Source of the DNA: Mytilinidion resinicola
Taxonomy: Eukaryota > Ascomycota > Dothideomycetes > Mytilinidiales > Mytilinidiaceae
Reading direction: 5' to 3'
NCBI RefSeq assembly: GCF_010093595.1
Contig: NW_022985448.1
Span: 623,470-687,469 of the forward strand
Length of the DNA: 64,000 bases
The position numbers and the translations under genes were made by a program. Within the stretch, counting starts at the first letter, position 1; every line of letters starts with the position of its first letter. Shown here in pieces: positions 44,042-56,115 of this stretch. The notes beneath the pieces were generated by a model, which made no database searches, was not told the origin of the DNA, and worked only from the letters and a program-made list of their open reading frames with translations.

Positions 44042-45374
44042 TCATCTCCTCTTCCCAAAGCTCCCCTTCGCACTCGCGACCTTCTCCAACGCCCTCGCCG
44101 CCCTCGCATCCCTCCGATCCAAAAACCCATTATAAAAAGCCGGCAGAATCCTCAACGAATCTAAACACACCCATTAGCAACCAACTCCCAAAACCTTACA
44201 ATGCATTCAATACTCACTAGCATGCTCCTCCGCAAACTCAACCCCCTTAACCCCCCTCTCCCCGGCCACCCTCACTGCCTCCTCGAGCAAGCTCTCCCCA
44301 ACCCCCTTCCCGCGATACTTCTGCTGCACCGTCCACCCCCGCACAAGCCCCAGCCCCCTCCGCGCCCCCTTGCCCCTCGCCCGCTTCGCCCCTCCCCCCT
44401 CCTCGCTCCACCCGAGCACCAGCGCCCCAATCACCTCCTCCCCCCACCTTACCACCACCACCTCATCGTCCCCTAGCCACTCCCAGTTAATCGTCTCGGC
44501 GTGGAAGATGTAACCCCCGCAGACCCAGCGCACCGCCGCCAGGCACGCCATGACGACGCCGCCGCACGTCGTGCCGACGAGGACCAGGTCGGCGGCGCTG
44601 GCGTACAGGTACTGCGCCACGAGCGCGAGGACCAGCGTCAGCGCGGCCAGGTGTAGCGGGTGGAAGATTAGCTCGCGCGAGGTGAGCTGGCGCTGCTGCG
44701 CGACGCTGTCGGCGACGAGCTTGAGGCCCGCGATGCGGTCGGCGGGCGTGGTGGCGGCGTAGGTGCGGAGCTCGGGGAGGGCGGCGAGTTCGGGGTTGTT
44801 GGACGGGGGCTCGTTGGTGGAGGTGGTGGTGGTGGATTTGGGAAGCTCGGCGGAGGAGGCGAGAGCGGTCGAGGGTGGCACGGAGAGCGGCGAGGGCGGC
44901 GGGAGGTGGTGCGCGGTGCTGCTGCGCATGCTGGGTGGGGTGGACATGGGGGACGGGACGAGGTCGTCGTCGGTGAGGCGGAGGTTGGCGCTGAGGGAGG
45001 TGAGGAAGGCTAGGGGACTGGGTGTTAGTTTTTTTTTGTGCGTGTTTGAAGCTTGAAACCGATAATGAGAGGAAATTGAGAAGAAGAAGAGTGATGGAGC
45101 AAGTCGCGTGCTTCCTCTAGTTATAGCCTCGCACCAGCTGCGCTCTCGACGTTCAGAGCTGTATCACCATTCACCCGAAACAAAATGAACAACACCAACA
45201 CTCACCAGCGCTGGTTCGAAACCCCGGAATCGCAGGAATAAGCCTATCACCAACCGCGCCGGCGTACTGATTCCCCTGACTGACCACGTCGACGAAGCGA
45301 TAACTCGGAGTGCTCGCAGACGGATGGGGCAGTTTGAGGTGCGGAGGAGGAAGCTGGCGGACCATGGTCCGCAT
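44042..45374 (-). CDS. GNAT-family N-acetyltransferase with membrane segments
   Basis: Exons (minus order) 45374-45206, 45009-44218 and 44160-44042 give 359 residues; a second in-frame ATG at 45365 is also possible. The N-terminus reads MVRQLPPPHLKLPHPS, GAVGDRLIPAIPGF and (after splicing) SLSANLRLTDDDLVPSP. Two hydrophobic stretches (ALTLVLALVAQYLYA and LVGTTCGGVVMACLAA, about 180-220) suggest membrane anchoring. The acetyltransferase core follows: VVVRWGEEVIGALVLGW, then the acetyl-CoA loop VQQKYRGKGVGESLLEEA (Q/R-x-x-G-x-G/A pattern). The last exon (NSLRILPAFYNGF) finishes the fold. The 196-nt first intron uses CCTAG; a nearby CCCAG does not keep the frame. The acetyl acceptor is unknown. 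Confidence 0.8.
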
Positions 45375-46783
45375 CTTTCTACCAAAAAGTCTCTAATTGC
45401 GCCAGCGCCAATCGAGTCTAAACGCTCGCAAAAAGGGGGAACTCTAGTCAATAGGGAAGGATATTAGGTAAAAGAACGGGCGCCTGGCAAAAGCGGGCGC
45501 GGGAGAAGGCAAAAGAGAGAAAGGGAAGCTGGTGGGAGGAAAAAACGTGCTGCACGTATTGGCTCTCATATGATATTCGCCCGCCAGCCCGCCAAAAAGC
45601 TCGAGCTTCTTTCTTGCCTGCTGCCCCTCCAACAAATAGCGGCGGCGTAGGCGCTAGCTTTCTCTGCAGTCTGCGTCTGCGCCGCTCAGGCCAGCTATCG
45701 ACCCTGGTTTGATATGGCGAACCTGTGGGAGAGCTGCGAGTCTCGGGCCAAGAGATAAGCAGTTCTCTATCAACCACCGCTTCTCCTCCTGCACCACCGG
45801 CTGCCCGGGTCGACTGCACAATCTACCGAGCAGACTGCTATCTATCGGTGTTGGTGCAAGCATCCCAGGGCTCTGCTGGCGACCGGCTGACAGCAGGTCG
45901 AAGCATTCGTTCTCGTGGGGCGCTTTTGCGTCATCCGCGCGTCGCGTCTGGGGGAAGAGGGCGTGTGTGTCGGCGTGTGTGTCGTCGTGCGCCTCGTCAG
46001 CGAGTCGCAAGGGCTCCCCAGAGTTTGAAACAGCGCCGAAACGCGAGCGTCTGGGTGCATTTGCGCCATCGACTCACCGCGGCGCAGGCGGGTCGTCGAT
46101 CGGGGGGTTAGTGCTGCAGGAGAAGGCATGTGACGTGCGGGCTGGCCAACCTTCCCAGATCAGAGCTCGTTAGAGAGAGATAGCTAGGGGTGGCTATCTT
46201 GAACCCAGGCAAAGCTGCATATCGTATCGTAGGAACGACGGCCAGGCGGGTGGCTTGCAGGCCAAGAGGACCTCTGTCTGCTCACGACGTGCTGGGCATG
46301 TGCCCATCTCGATTCGGTTTTCGTTTGTGCCTATAATTTCTGTCGCTATATATGTTGTCTAAGATCATCCCGAGCGTCACATGGCGGCATTGTCGCAGCC
46401 CGTCAATCAACAAACTCTAGAAATCTCGCCGAACCCTTGCACGCCTTATCCTCGCTCAGACTACGCTCACCCAAGCCGCCAGATACATCGAAGAGAAGAG
46501 AAGAGTCCCCTATGTGGAGCAATACCGAAGCAGAAGAATGGTAACAATATGTACACTCAACCCCAGACGTTGGGAGAAGAAATAGCAGCAGCCTTTCGGC
46601 TTATCTTACCCAGCTCAACAAAAAGCCTCCGCTCAATCCAGAAAGAACGCCTATGCAACGGCATAACGATACCTCCCTACCATGGCCTTTCCGATCTTTG
46701 ATTATCTACCAAGGAAACGGGACAGATGCAAATGAGCGATTTCGGACTTCATCATCTTTGGTACACGACACGCGCTGACCTAT
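45375..46783. other. Intergenic, 1.4 kb
   Basis: Between two minus-strand genes. A 106-codon forward frame at 46381-46701 begins with ATG but shows no domain. GC-rich open frames at 45650-46170 look like composition effects. Confidence 0.45.
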
Positions 46784-49330
46784 TTACCTCTTAGCTTGCT
46801 GCGTTGCAGAAGTGGCACCTACACCGGTGCCAGGCTCCAGCGCGTGTTCGTGTCCTTCTGCTCTTACAATCATGCCGCCCTCCTCTTGCCGACAGACTGC
46901 ACTCTCTGAGACCCATTTGTCCTCGAGGATCTCTTCCATCGTTGCTCGCTTCTTAGGATCCACCTCGAGCATGCGACCAATTATAAGCCGGCTTTCGCGA
47001 GGTAGTAGTCGGAGCAACCTCCATGGCCCTTTGATCACCGCCGGTTGCTGCTCTTTGGCAGACACCGCGGATGCTGATGCAGTAGAAAGCCGGTTTTCGC
47101 TGATCACGGGGTCTGAGCGCGCAGCGTCCTTATCTCCACTCGAGTGATGGTGATGATGGTGGTGATGGGGTGCGGTCGAGGTGTCTGACGCTTGTCGGGA
47201 AGCGGGTTCGGAGTATGATCCCGCCTGTCGCCGGGTGTCGCCGGAATTCGGATTGAGGTCTGACGTCGATTTCGATTGAATGCTTCGAGGGCCATCATTG
47301 GCCGGAGAGACGAACAGTTTGTATGAGTTATCCGAGAGGCGAGGTGCCTTCCATGGGAAACGTCGCAATGTCATGCAGCAGAAGATAATTGCGAGTGACC
47401 AGATATCCGTAGGCTGCGGGTCGTACTTCGACAGATCGTAAACTTCAGGTGCGAGGTACGGATCTGATCCAACAATGCCTGGGTCTATTAGTCGACGTGA
47501 AGAGATAGGCGGATGGCGGAATGCGGACTGAACTTACCACTAGCCAGAACAATTTCATTTTCAAAGGGGTACTTGAAAACTGCGGCACTGCCAAAGTCGA
47601 TGATCTTCATGATACCATGCTCATTGACAACAACATTGTCCAACTTAAGATCCCGATGTGCGAGTCCCATGCTGTGCAAATAAGTGACTCCATTGAGAAT
47701 TTGCAACGTAGCGCAGGTAATCTCATCGCGACTCATTTTCCCAGTCATGACGATCGCGAATAGATCAAACGGCGCGAACTCCATGACAACATACCAGTTG
47801 CCTTTCTCGTGAACAAGATCCATGGTTTCGATGATATTCCCGTGGTGAAGCGTAGAACCGATGCAGAACTCAGCCGTGACTTTCTTGTTGTATTCTCGTT
47901 CCGTCTCGTACGAATGTCGAGCTCGGAATTGCTTCACTGCAAACGTAACTCCATCGCTACTCCTCTTCATCAGTCGTACGGAGCCTCCTGCGCCAGAACC
48001 CAGAACTTTCCCGAACTTCCCATATTTGCTTTCCAATCCATGATCATCGGCGAAAGGAACGCTGACAGAGCCAGAGGGAGGAGTAGCAGTACCAGATCTG
48101 CCAGACTTCGCCGGCTTACTTGACTTGATAGACGGGGCAGGCGATGATCGCTTGTCTTTACTCGACTTGCTATCTTTGTCCTTGGAATGTTTATGACTTC
48201 CAAGCTTGAAAAAGCGTTTCAAATTTGACATCGAATCGTGCTGCTTACTTATACCTCCTTGACTCGATTTGGCATCGCCGTCACTTTTATTGCCATTAAA
48301 GAAGCTTTGGCGTTTCTCCTCCTTCGCTGCTATGTCGGTCGCGCTACCACGCGAGCGAGGTAGCCCCGGCGCTGCCGATGACGATGTTGAGTAATTCTGG
48401 CTGTCTCTTTTCCTCGAGTCTCGTCCTCCAAAGATGAATCTAGCATCTAAGGCTTCCAGGTTCCTCGGCTGAGGCGGGCGTTTGCTTCGGGCATAGGGAT
48501 CGTCCTTCTCTCCGGATGGAGTAAACGGCCTACTATACGCTGGAGTCGATGTGCCCGGGGTATGGTGACCAGGAGTGGAAGAGGGAGAACCGGAAGGACT
48601 TATCTCTCGAGATGGGGGTAGAGAGTCACCAGCGGGTCCAACGGTAAAGGTGGGAGCATGTCTGGGGTGCGTTGAGACGATTCCGCTTATATCCGATATT
48701 GACTGGGGACGGGGCGAGGGCTGTGGAGACTGCCTGGGCGATGCGGCCGGCGCAACGTCTTTATTTTCCTTTTCCTTATTTACTGTAAGCACAGATGTAG
48801 GAGGAGGCTCGTGGGGTGGGGAGACCTGAGGAGTCATCATAGCGGGATCGTGATGCGCTTTCCTCTGGTCTGCGGCGGGAGAGGGCTTCCCGTCTTGCGA
48901 TAGGGTTGCGGCGGGGGTCAATGGAGGAGAATGCATGGCGGAAGCGGGGGGAGAAGGCCTTGGGGTTGTTCCTGAGCGGTAGCTAGACTGTGTAGAGGGT
49001 ATTCTGTGTGCGGACGCTGGGGATGGTGCCTTCGACACAGTCAGCAAGGGTCCAGAGTCTATACGTGACGAAGGGATTACTCACTCTCGACGAAGGCAAT
49101 GATACTGGCTCAAAGGAGAAGTTTTCCATGCGCTTGGCTTGACATCTTGACTGCTGCAGAGACACTGGCAGACTGCGGATGGCCTCCTGGTCTTCTAGGG
49201 AGAGGTTCTCTTTCGACTCGTCCGTGGATGCGAGGGACGGGTCATGGGACGAGGCAACGGGATCGATTTCCTGGTTGACAGAGCTGAAGCGCACCGCCTG
49301 CTGCGGCGGAGCGTGTTCGGTGGATGGCAT
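46784..49330 (-). CDS. Serine/threonine kinase of the Hal4/Hrk1 (NPR/HAL) group
   Basis: Exons (minus order) 49330-49085, 49029-47538 and 47478-46784 give 810 residues. The N-terminal 400 residues are Ser/Pro-rich and disordered, as in the yeast HAL/NPR kinases that control plasma-membrane transport and ion balance. The kinase domain has the glycine loop [13 protein letters not shown] (about 424), FAVKQF, the catalytic [14 protein letters not shown] (about 539), [10 protein letters not shown] (about 559) and YLAPEVY (about 589). The 59-nt intron restores [14 protein letters not shown]. About 100 residues of low-complexity sequence, including a run of eight His, interrupt the C-lobe between [12 protein letters not shown] and [20 protein letters not shown]. 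The first intron ends with AAG after a CTGAC branch site. Confidence 0.93.
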
Positions 49331-50400
49331 ATTGGGTAAGTTTGGGCAGTGCTATTTGGGCATTTGGTCAGCGTAAGCACGCGGGTGGTGACAGGATGGT
49401 GGGGAGGTGGAACGAAGGGCCACGGCGTTGCACAGAGCAAACCGGCACGCGGGAGCTTACCTGTGACGTGGAGATGGGATTGTGCACGCGGTGGTGGGTA
49501 GACCTCGGTGCAGAGGCTGTGAAGCCTCAATGGTAGTGCTGCTCGGGACTTGGGCATGCGCGAGTGATATGTCGATGCGGGCGAAGGCAATGCTTTCCAG
49601 TGCAGCGCAGGTCGGAGTCGCAGCCTCTCCGTGTGCCAGAGATGGAGCTGTAAGTGAAGGGAAGAGGTGTACGTCTGTCGCGGGGAGTGCTGGGCTGGTG
49701 GGGACGAGCGAATGGAGAATGGTCGGCGTGCAATTGCGGATAGCCCGGCAGCCAAGATATCTCTCAGATGCGGACAATGTGATGACGCCTTCTGCGCGGA
49801 GAGGCGGCGGAGGAGCGGGCGAACGTCGCTGCAGCAGCGCAGGCAGAGACGGGAATCCGAACAGGCTCGTCGGCGGCGTGAGGGGACACAGGGCGGTCGA
49901 GTGCAGAACGAGCGCAGTCGGCGCTCGCGTGGAGGGGTGACAGGCACGTCCTTTGGGGCTTCGGTTTGCCTGTTGTGTCAGTGTGTCGGCCGCGATCTCG
50001 GCAAGGATGGCGTCGGTGGCCGGGACCCTGTGCCCAGCTGGGTGTGCGTGAGGCCTGGGAGAAGGCGACGCCAGCCAAACACGGCGCGCGATCCCCTCGT
50101 CGCCGAGATCGCGCCAGCAAACTCTGCCGCCCAGTGTTGCGGCCGCCCAGTCTCCCTGACGACACGACCTCGGGACGCGCTCTGCGACCATCCTAGCCGC
50201 TCCCACGCTCCCACGCTGCTTGTCCTCGCAGCGCTCCACCGATCCCGCCACACTCAACAGTACCTATCCTCCCGCCCCGGAGTCACCCGCCACTGCAGCC
50301 ACTCCTCCCATATCTTTACCCTTACCACTTTGGGATCCTTCTGCTGTTGCATACACACGCTCACCCTTTGGATTTAATAGTGCCTAAACTTTCCCGGAAG
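49331..50400. other. Divergent promoter region, 1.1 kb, GC-rich
   Basis: It lies between the kinase (minus) and Svf1 (plus) start codons. Long open frames on both strands (for example 49457-50257) overlap each other and have no recognisable domain. They fit GC-rich leader sequence. Confidence 0.5.
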
Positions 50401-51685
50401 ATGTTCAACTGGGCCAAGCAGCAGTCAGTGGCCCCCGCTCCTCGCAGTCCCCTCACTCACCCCTCAGGCTGGCCAACGTCGCCGGCACCCAGGAGCCCAT
50501 CTACGGGCCCGCCGCCGTCCAGTCCGTCAATGAGCAGCAGACCGAGCATGGCTTCACCGAGCTGACCAAGAACGACCTGCGATGGGCCGCCATGGAGTCG
50601 ACCTGCGTCGAGACGCAGACCTTCTACCTCACCGCCGACAATGGCTACGTGGGCTGGGTCCAGATCATCTACAACAACATTGCGTAAGAGGAAGGCCAGC
50701 GTCCTGCAGCAGCGCCTGTGCTAAGTGCTTACTGCCCGCAGCGGTCTCCGCACCACCTGCCAGTTCAACACCAAGATATACTACCCTGATGGCACCACCC
50801 CGAATCTCTGGTCCTCGGACCCCCTGTCGAACATCGACTTCGACGACGACAAGTTCAGCTTCTTTGCCGATGGCTGCTCCATGGAGCTGTCCGAGGACGG
50901 GTCGTTCTACACCATCAAGTCTGCCACCAACGAGGCCAGCTTGGTGAACCTAAAGGTCATTCGAACAGCCCCTGGCTTCGTTGCGGGGAAGAATGGCACC
51001 ACAACCTACGGAACCGACCCCAAGGAACCGTGGGGCTCGATGCGCCACGCCTTCTGGCCTAGGTGCCATGTGGAGGGCAGCATCATCACAAAGGCGGGCG
51101 AGGTCGATTTCACGGGCAAAGGTTTCTACTCTTTCGCTCTGCAGGGAATGAAGCCACATCACGCAGGCACGTCTAGAAGTAGCTGCTCTAAAAACACCTG
51201 CTAATCTAAATACAGCTGCCCGCTGGAATTTCGCCAACTTCCAAGGACCGACGTACTCGGCCGTCATGATGGAGTTCATCACGCCGCCTTCATACGGCGA
51301 GACAATCGTGCGAGTAGGAGGAATAGTCAAGGATGGCAAAATAATCACAGCTGGCAACATGGGCATCTGCACACATACCGCAGTCGCCCAGGACTCGGAG
51401 AACGACTGGCCGGAGCCAACCTCTGCAAAATACCACTGGGAGGGAAAGACGCCCGAGGGCCAAGCCGTCGTGGCAGACATCGAAGGAGCCCTAGGCAAGC
51501 GACTGGATCGCGTGGACGTCATGGCCGAGGTCCCTGGCTTCGTCAAGAACATTGTGGCGGCTGCGGCCGGCACGAGGCCCTACATCTACCAATATGCCCC
51601 CAAGTTGGAGCTGACGCTCAAGGTTGGCGACGAGGTCATCCACGAGAAGGGGGCCTGCTACACGGAAGCGACTTTCATTTCATGA
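50401..51685 (+). CDS. SVF1: Svf1-family survival factor (lipocalin-like, sphingolipid/stress related)
   Basis: Exons 50401-50423, 50468-50683, 50742-51166 and 51216-51685 give 377 residues. Svf1 in yeast is needed for oxidative- and cold-stress survival and is linked to ceramide transport. Visible blocks are [70 protein letters not shown], and [20 protein letters not shown]. The first exon is only 23 nt. The third intron must start with GC (GGCACGT) rather than GT: only this junction gives KPHHAAARWNF in frame, as in the family. No signal peptide is seen. The product is full length. Confidence 0.93.
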
Positions 51686-51951
51686 TTCCCCTAAACGAGC
51701 GAAACGAAAACCCTTCACTCTGACTGATCCCCTGAAGTCATTCGGGCCTGGCGCTTGTATGCCTTCACTCTACTTAATCCGTCCGAGTATCCTAGCAGAC
51801 CATTAATGAAAACATGCTCCTCAAACTATATTTTCTGTGTTTCTATACTGACCCAGTCGCGTCCGCTTGATCAAGCAGGAATCATGTCAATTGAGCGAAA
51901 CGAGGCTGCGCGTAGCTTCATGAGATCATCCACAATACACACAAGGTAACT

Positions 51952-54207
51952 CTACGAGCTCACAATCCCGGCCACCCTCCCCACCTCCGCAACCGCCTCC
52001 TCAAACCCATCAAACGCCCCAATCGGCAACCCACTCTCCGCCAACACCCGCCGCCCCTGTTCCTCATTCGTCCCCCTGAGCCTCACCACCACCGGCTTGT
52101 CCACCCCCACCTCCTTGTACGCCAGCACCACGCCCGCCGCAATCATATCGCACAGCGTCAGCCCGCCAAAGATATTCACAAACACGACCGCGACGCGCGG
52201 GTCCGCAAGGATCAGCCGGAAGCTGGTCGCGATGGTCGCGGCGGTCGCCTTGCCGCCCGTGTCGAGGAAATTCGCGGGGGCGGTGTGCGGGAGGCGGGTG
52301 CGCAGGACGTCGAGCGTGTTCATGGCCAGGCCGGCGCCGTTGACGAGGGTGCCGATGAGGTTTGTCGGGGAAGTGTGAGGAGGGGAGGGGAGGGGGATAT
52401 AGACGATGCCGGAGGTCTCGGCGGCGGCGGCGGTGGGCGAGAGGGGCGCGCGGAGGGCGTGGAGGGCGGCGTGGCGGTGGGCGGATGCGAAGGCGGCGTC
52501 GTCGAAGGTGAAGGAGGGGCTGGAGATGGCGAGGGTGGCGGAGGAGGGGGCGAGGGAGAGGTGGACGGTGAGTGTTAGGGCTTCTTTGGCTTTGTAGAGG
52601 GCCCAGAGGTTTGAAATGAGAGAGGAGGAGGCGGCTTTGGCGGTGGGTGGCGCGGCGGAGAGTTGGAGGTGCGAGAGGGCGGCGAGGATGGTGGATTGGG
52701 TCGGGCCGGTGCGGTAGTCGAAGGGGAAGCGGCGGGAGCGTTTGGATAGGTGTTCTGGGTTGGTGGTTGGGGAGGTGATGATGCAGGGGCTGCGGGCGGA
52801 GCGGTCGACGGTGATGCCGACAAAGTGGGTGGAGTCTGACGGCGAAGGCAGGCTTGGAGAGACGGAGATGTTGTAAGGAGCGAGGAGGTCGACGGCTTGA
52901 TCTGTGGTGATGTGGAGGCCACGAGATTGAGGCAAAAACTTTGAGTAAGAGAATGATGGCTGCGAACGAAGCGGTATTCGGGAGGTGTGATATGACCTTC
53001 GCTGGTTTGCAGCAGATTTTTGCTAACGACACGTCAGACGCATACTGAGTAGGGCAGGACTGAAGCTTACAATGTCTTGAACATTCCTTCCACTGCTTGA
53101 GAGGAGGCCTTTCATTACATTCCCGAACTTAGCTGGATGATCTACCATCGTAACTCCAGCCCTTTCCAAAGCTTTATACTTGCTCTCCGCATTACCCTCC
53201 CCTATCCCAGTCCAGGCTCCTGCATGTCCCATAACTTGGCCAGAGACAGCCTGGAAGCCACCGATCACGGCGGCGATCGGCCTGATACAACCGGTTAGCG
53301 AGTAAGATAGGATTCATCGTAGGGAGATACCTACTTAGGGTTCTTGGTCCGCTTCTTGTAGTCCCTGATCCACTCAGCGGCCTCCTCTTCCGCAGTCCCA
53401 CCCAACTCGCCCACTAAGATAATGGCCTCGGTATCCTCATCTGTCTCAAAGACAGTGAGGCCATCAACGAAGTCAGTGCCAGCTATTACATCACCGCCCA
53501 TCCCAATGCACAAACTTTGACCTAGCCCAGCTCTTGTCAACGATCCAACAGTTTCGTAGCTCAGAGTTCCAGATTTGGCTACAATGCCTATATGACCAGG
53601 AGAGAAGGTTGACAGGGGTTGGAATCCAATTCTGCATTTACCAATAGCTGAGATGATTCCAGGGGCATTGGCGCCTACTAGTCGTGACCTTGACTGGGTG
53701 CTGAGAATAGAATGTATCTGAAGTCTTTTAGCAAAGCGTTGACGGTGAAAATGGGTAGTATCATACCCGCATCACATCATGCAGAGGAACATGCTCCGCA
53801 ACGGCTACTATCAAAGGGATCTCCGCCTCAATTGCCTCCTCGATAGCTGACGCGGCATGCTGAGCAGCAACGAAGATGGCAGTTGCATCTGGATTAAGCT
53901 TCTCCTTGGCCGCTCTCACGCTGGGTAGAACCGGAAGACCAAGATGCTCTGATGTAGTGCCGGGTTTCACCCCTCCAACAATCTGAGTACCCCATTCAAT
54001 TGACTGCTGGGCATTTGCTGTTGCTTGCTTTCCCGTGAAGCCTTGATACATTACCCGGGTATGTTTCCCAATCTTGAGGTTCGGGATAGTGTCGGCGTAT
54101 CCATTGCGAGAGGTAGAAGTTGAGAATAGACGAGGACTGTATCTGCCAACACAAACACGCTTTGCAGGATGTGAGAAATTCCTAGTCGAAGTACGGAGAG
54201 GAAACAT
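51952..54207 (-). CDS. Fused succinyl-CoA-ligase-like alpha-beta protein
   Basis: Exons (minus order) 54207-53767, 53717-53335, 53281-53071 and 52959-51952 give 680 residues. After a mitochondrial presequence (about 1-35) comes a complete alpha-type half: CoA-binding VMYQGFTGKQATANAQQSIE, LVGANAPGIISAIGKC, and the phosphohistidine loop QVMGHAGAWTG (about 305). From about 346 the chain continues as a beta-type half with RGLHITTDQAVDLLAPYNIS, THFVGITVDRSARSPCIITS, GTLVNGAGLAMNTLDV, ANFLDTGGKATA and VVFVNIFGGLTLCDMIAAG. The beta half lacks the glycine-rich ATP-grasp segment found between its first helix and VDRS in ordinary beta subunits, and the usual EINPL is replaced by TVHLSLAP. ATP use through this lobe is therefore doubtful. 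All exon junctions preserve frame. Confidence 0.88.
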
Positions 54208-54835
54208 GACTGGTACGTGCTCGCTAGATGAGCACTCGTATTCTCAAGTAAAGGATCAGCACCCTTGACTCTCGTGGAATTTCTATAAGAAGGACCGTGT
54301 GCCCGTATAACTAGGGCTAAAGCAATTGGGATCTTTCTGTGACTTTGAGAGGAGTAAGATTGGCTTTGAGACGCGGGAATACCGAGGAAATAACGACTCG
54401 TGACAGCAGGACTCGGCGGGCGACCTCGGGATGTCCTAATTGGGTCCAAACGCAACAGAAACCCGGGGTAAAACCTACAATATATAGCGTAGTCCTTCTA
54501 TCGACTGTCAATCTACAAAATCTTTGAACTTCAAGGGGAAAAAGGGGAGATGATGTAAAATGGTCGAGAGCGGAACGACGAGTTGACGTTGGAGCTTGCC
54601 CATTGGAGCTTGGACTTTCCCCTCCATTTATCGTATCCCCACACTTTTGGTCCGATCTTGTTCCTGATGGATCGGCACTTTGTCCTTGTCGCCTCCCAAC
54701 ACCCCACCTCAACGAAGCCGCTTGCACTTATAGCTCGAACTTCTGCTACACTTCCAACCCTGCCTCTAATTGTCTACATAACACACATGATAGACTAGCA
54801 CTCTCGCTCAAACCACCCACAAAACCACCACCACA
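54208..54835. other. Divergent promoter region, 0.63 kb
   Basis: It lies between the ligase fusion (minus) and the next gene (plus). No gene or clear motif recognised. Confidence 0.5.
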
Positions 54836-55490
54836 ATGTCTCACACCACCCCCTCCGAATCGGGTACCCTCCCGTCCCCAGCCTCCCCCTCTTCAACCTC
54901 ACTAACTCCCCGCCCCAGAAGTCACCAGCGCCATCAGCAGCCTCAAAATCAACACCGCCCCGGCCTCCCTCTCCACAAAGTCCGCCATCCCGCCCAAGAA
55001 CAAAAAGGTCGCCGACTCCTGGGACGACGACGTCTCCGACGGCAGCGACACCGAGACCGAGACCGAGACCGCGTTCTCCCCCTCCCTTTCCAACGCGTCG
55101 TCCACATCCGCTTCCCTCATGAATATGGCCTCCATCACCCCGCCTCGCCCGCCCCCGCCGACCCCCGCCTCGCCCGCCGCTGCGCCGTTCGGGCTACCGG
55201 ATGCGACGCCCTACTCGTATGCGTATGAGGGGGGTGAGGCGAGAGAGCGGAGCGGGAGCGGGAGCGGGACGGCGAGTCCGGCGCGCAGGCCGGAGAAGAC
55301 GACAGCGGTGGCGGGGCGGTTGATTGCGGCGGGGCTGGGGGTGCGGGCGCCGCGGCGGACGGAGGAGGAGCGCGAGTATGATCGGGTGATGCGGGAGAAG
55401 GAGAGGAAGAGGCGAGATGAGGAGCGGGAGAGGAAGAGGCGGGAGGAGGCGGAGCGGGAGAAGAGGGTGAAGGCTGCGTGGGATGATTGA
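54836..55490 (+). CDS. Uncharacterised charged protein with C-terminal coiled coil
   Basis: Exons 54836-54863 and 54919-55490 give 199 residues. I do not recognise a function. A 55-nt intron (GTACCC...CTAAC...CCAG) joins MSHTTPSESE to VTSAISSLKINTAPASLSTK. A short acidic stretch SWDDDVSDGSDTETETETAF follows, then a Ser/Pro-rich linker. The end is a highly charged Arg/Glu helix (REYDRVMREKERKRRDEERE) finishing with KAAWDD. The WDDD/WDD acidic-aromatic ends are notable. It is probably a soluble nuclear or cytoplasmic protein; this is inference from composition. Confidence 0.7.
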
Positions 55491-56115
55491 GAGGAGAGCG
55501 AGGTGGCTTGACTGATCGGCTTATTGAAGCAGCTCATTTTGTGAGTTGAGTTGGGTGTTACGTTTTTGAAGTGTATGAGATAGGGTGTTGCTTGGGCCCA
55601 ACAATCAGGCGCGGAAGATTGATGTCGGTTTACTTACTGCTTTGTATGCGTAGATACTGTGGAAAAGTGTGAGTGAACGAGGGTGAAAGATTGTGTCTTA
55701 TGGAATCCATCACAGTTCGGGACATTGTCCCGCATCTTATACATCACTCTTCAGTTGCACATTGTATTATCAAGACGCTGGATAGAACCGAAAGAGTTTT
55801 ATATTCATGTCTCAGAAGCCCGAAAACATGCAGAGACCCGTCTTGAACTTCATAGTGGTGCCATGGAATAGAAAGGGATATTGAGGAAGCCTTCAATGCC
55901 AACACTGTTGAGACGCCAAATGCGCCATCTTCGAGCAGTTCCCCCGGAACACTCAGAAATAGAGAAAACCACCGGTATAACATTCGTTTCACTGGAGCAT
56001 CCCCCTCTCCCGTTATCCATAGATCATTGATCTCCTCTGCCGTTTTGTCGCCCGCTCAGAAAACCTATGCGGTGTCGTCGTTTTTTGCAAGTTGCAATGG
56101 CCGGAAGGGATATGA
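55491..56115. other. Intergenic, 0.6 kb, convergent 3' ends
   Basis: Short frames only; nothing recognised. Confidence 0.5.

Noticed and set aside
45200..45225. GGTTCGAAACCCC, resembling a tRNA T-loop
   Set aside because: No matching anticodon or acceptor stem nearby, and it lies in the first exon of the GNAT gene.
46381..46701. 106-codon forward frame with an ATG start
   Set aside because: No domain, coil or membrane segment; it lies in the 3' flank of the kinase gene.
49457..50257. 266-codon reverse frame upstream of the kinase
   Set aside because: It overlaps equally long frames on the other strand in a GC-rich divergent promoter and has no protein-like pattern.
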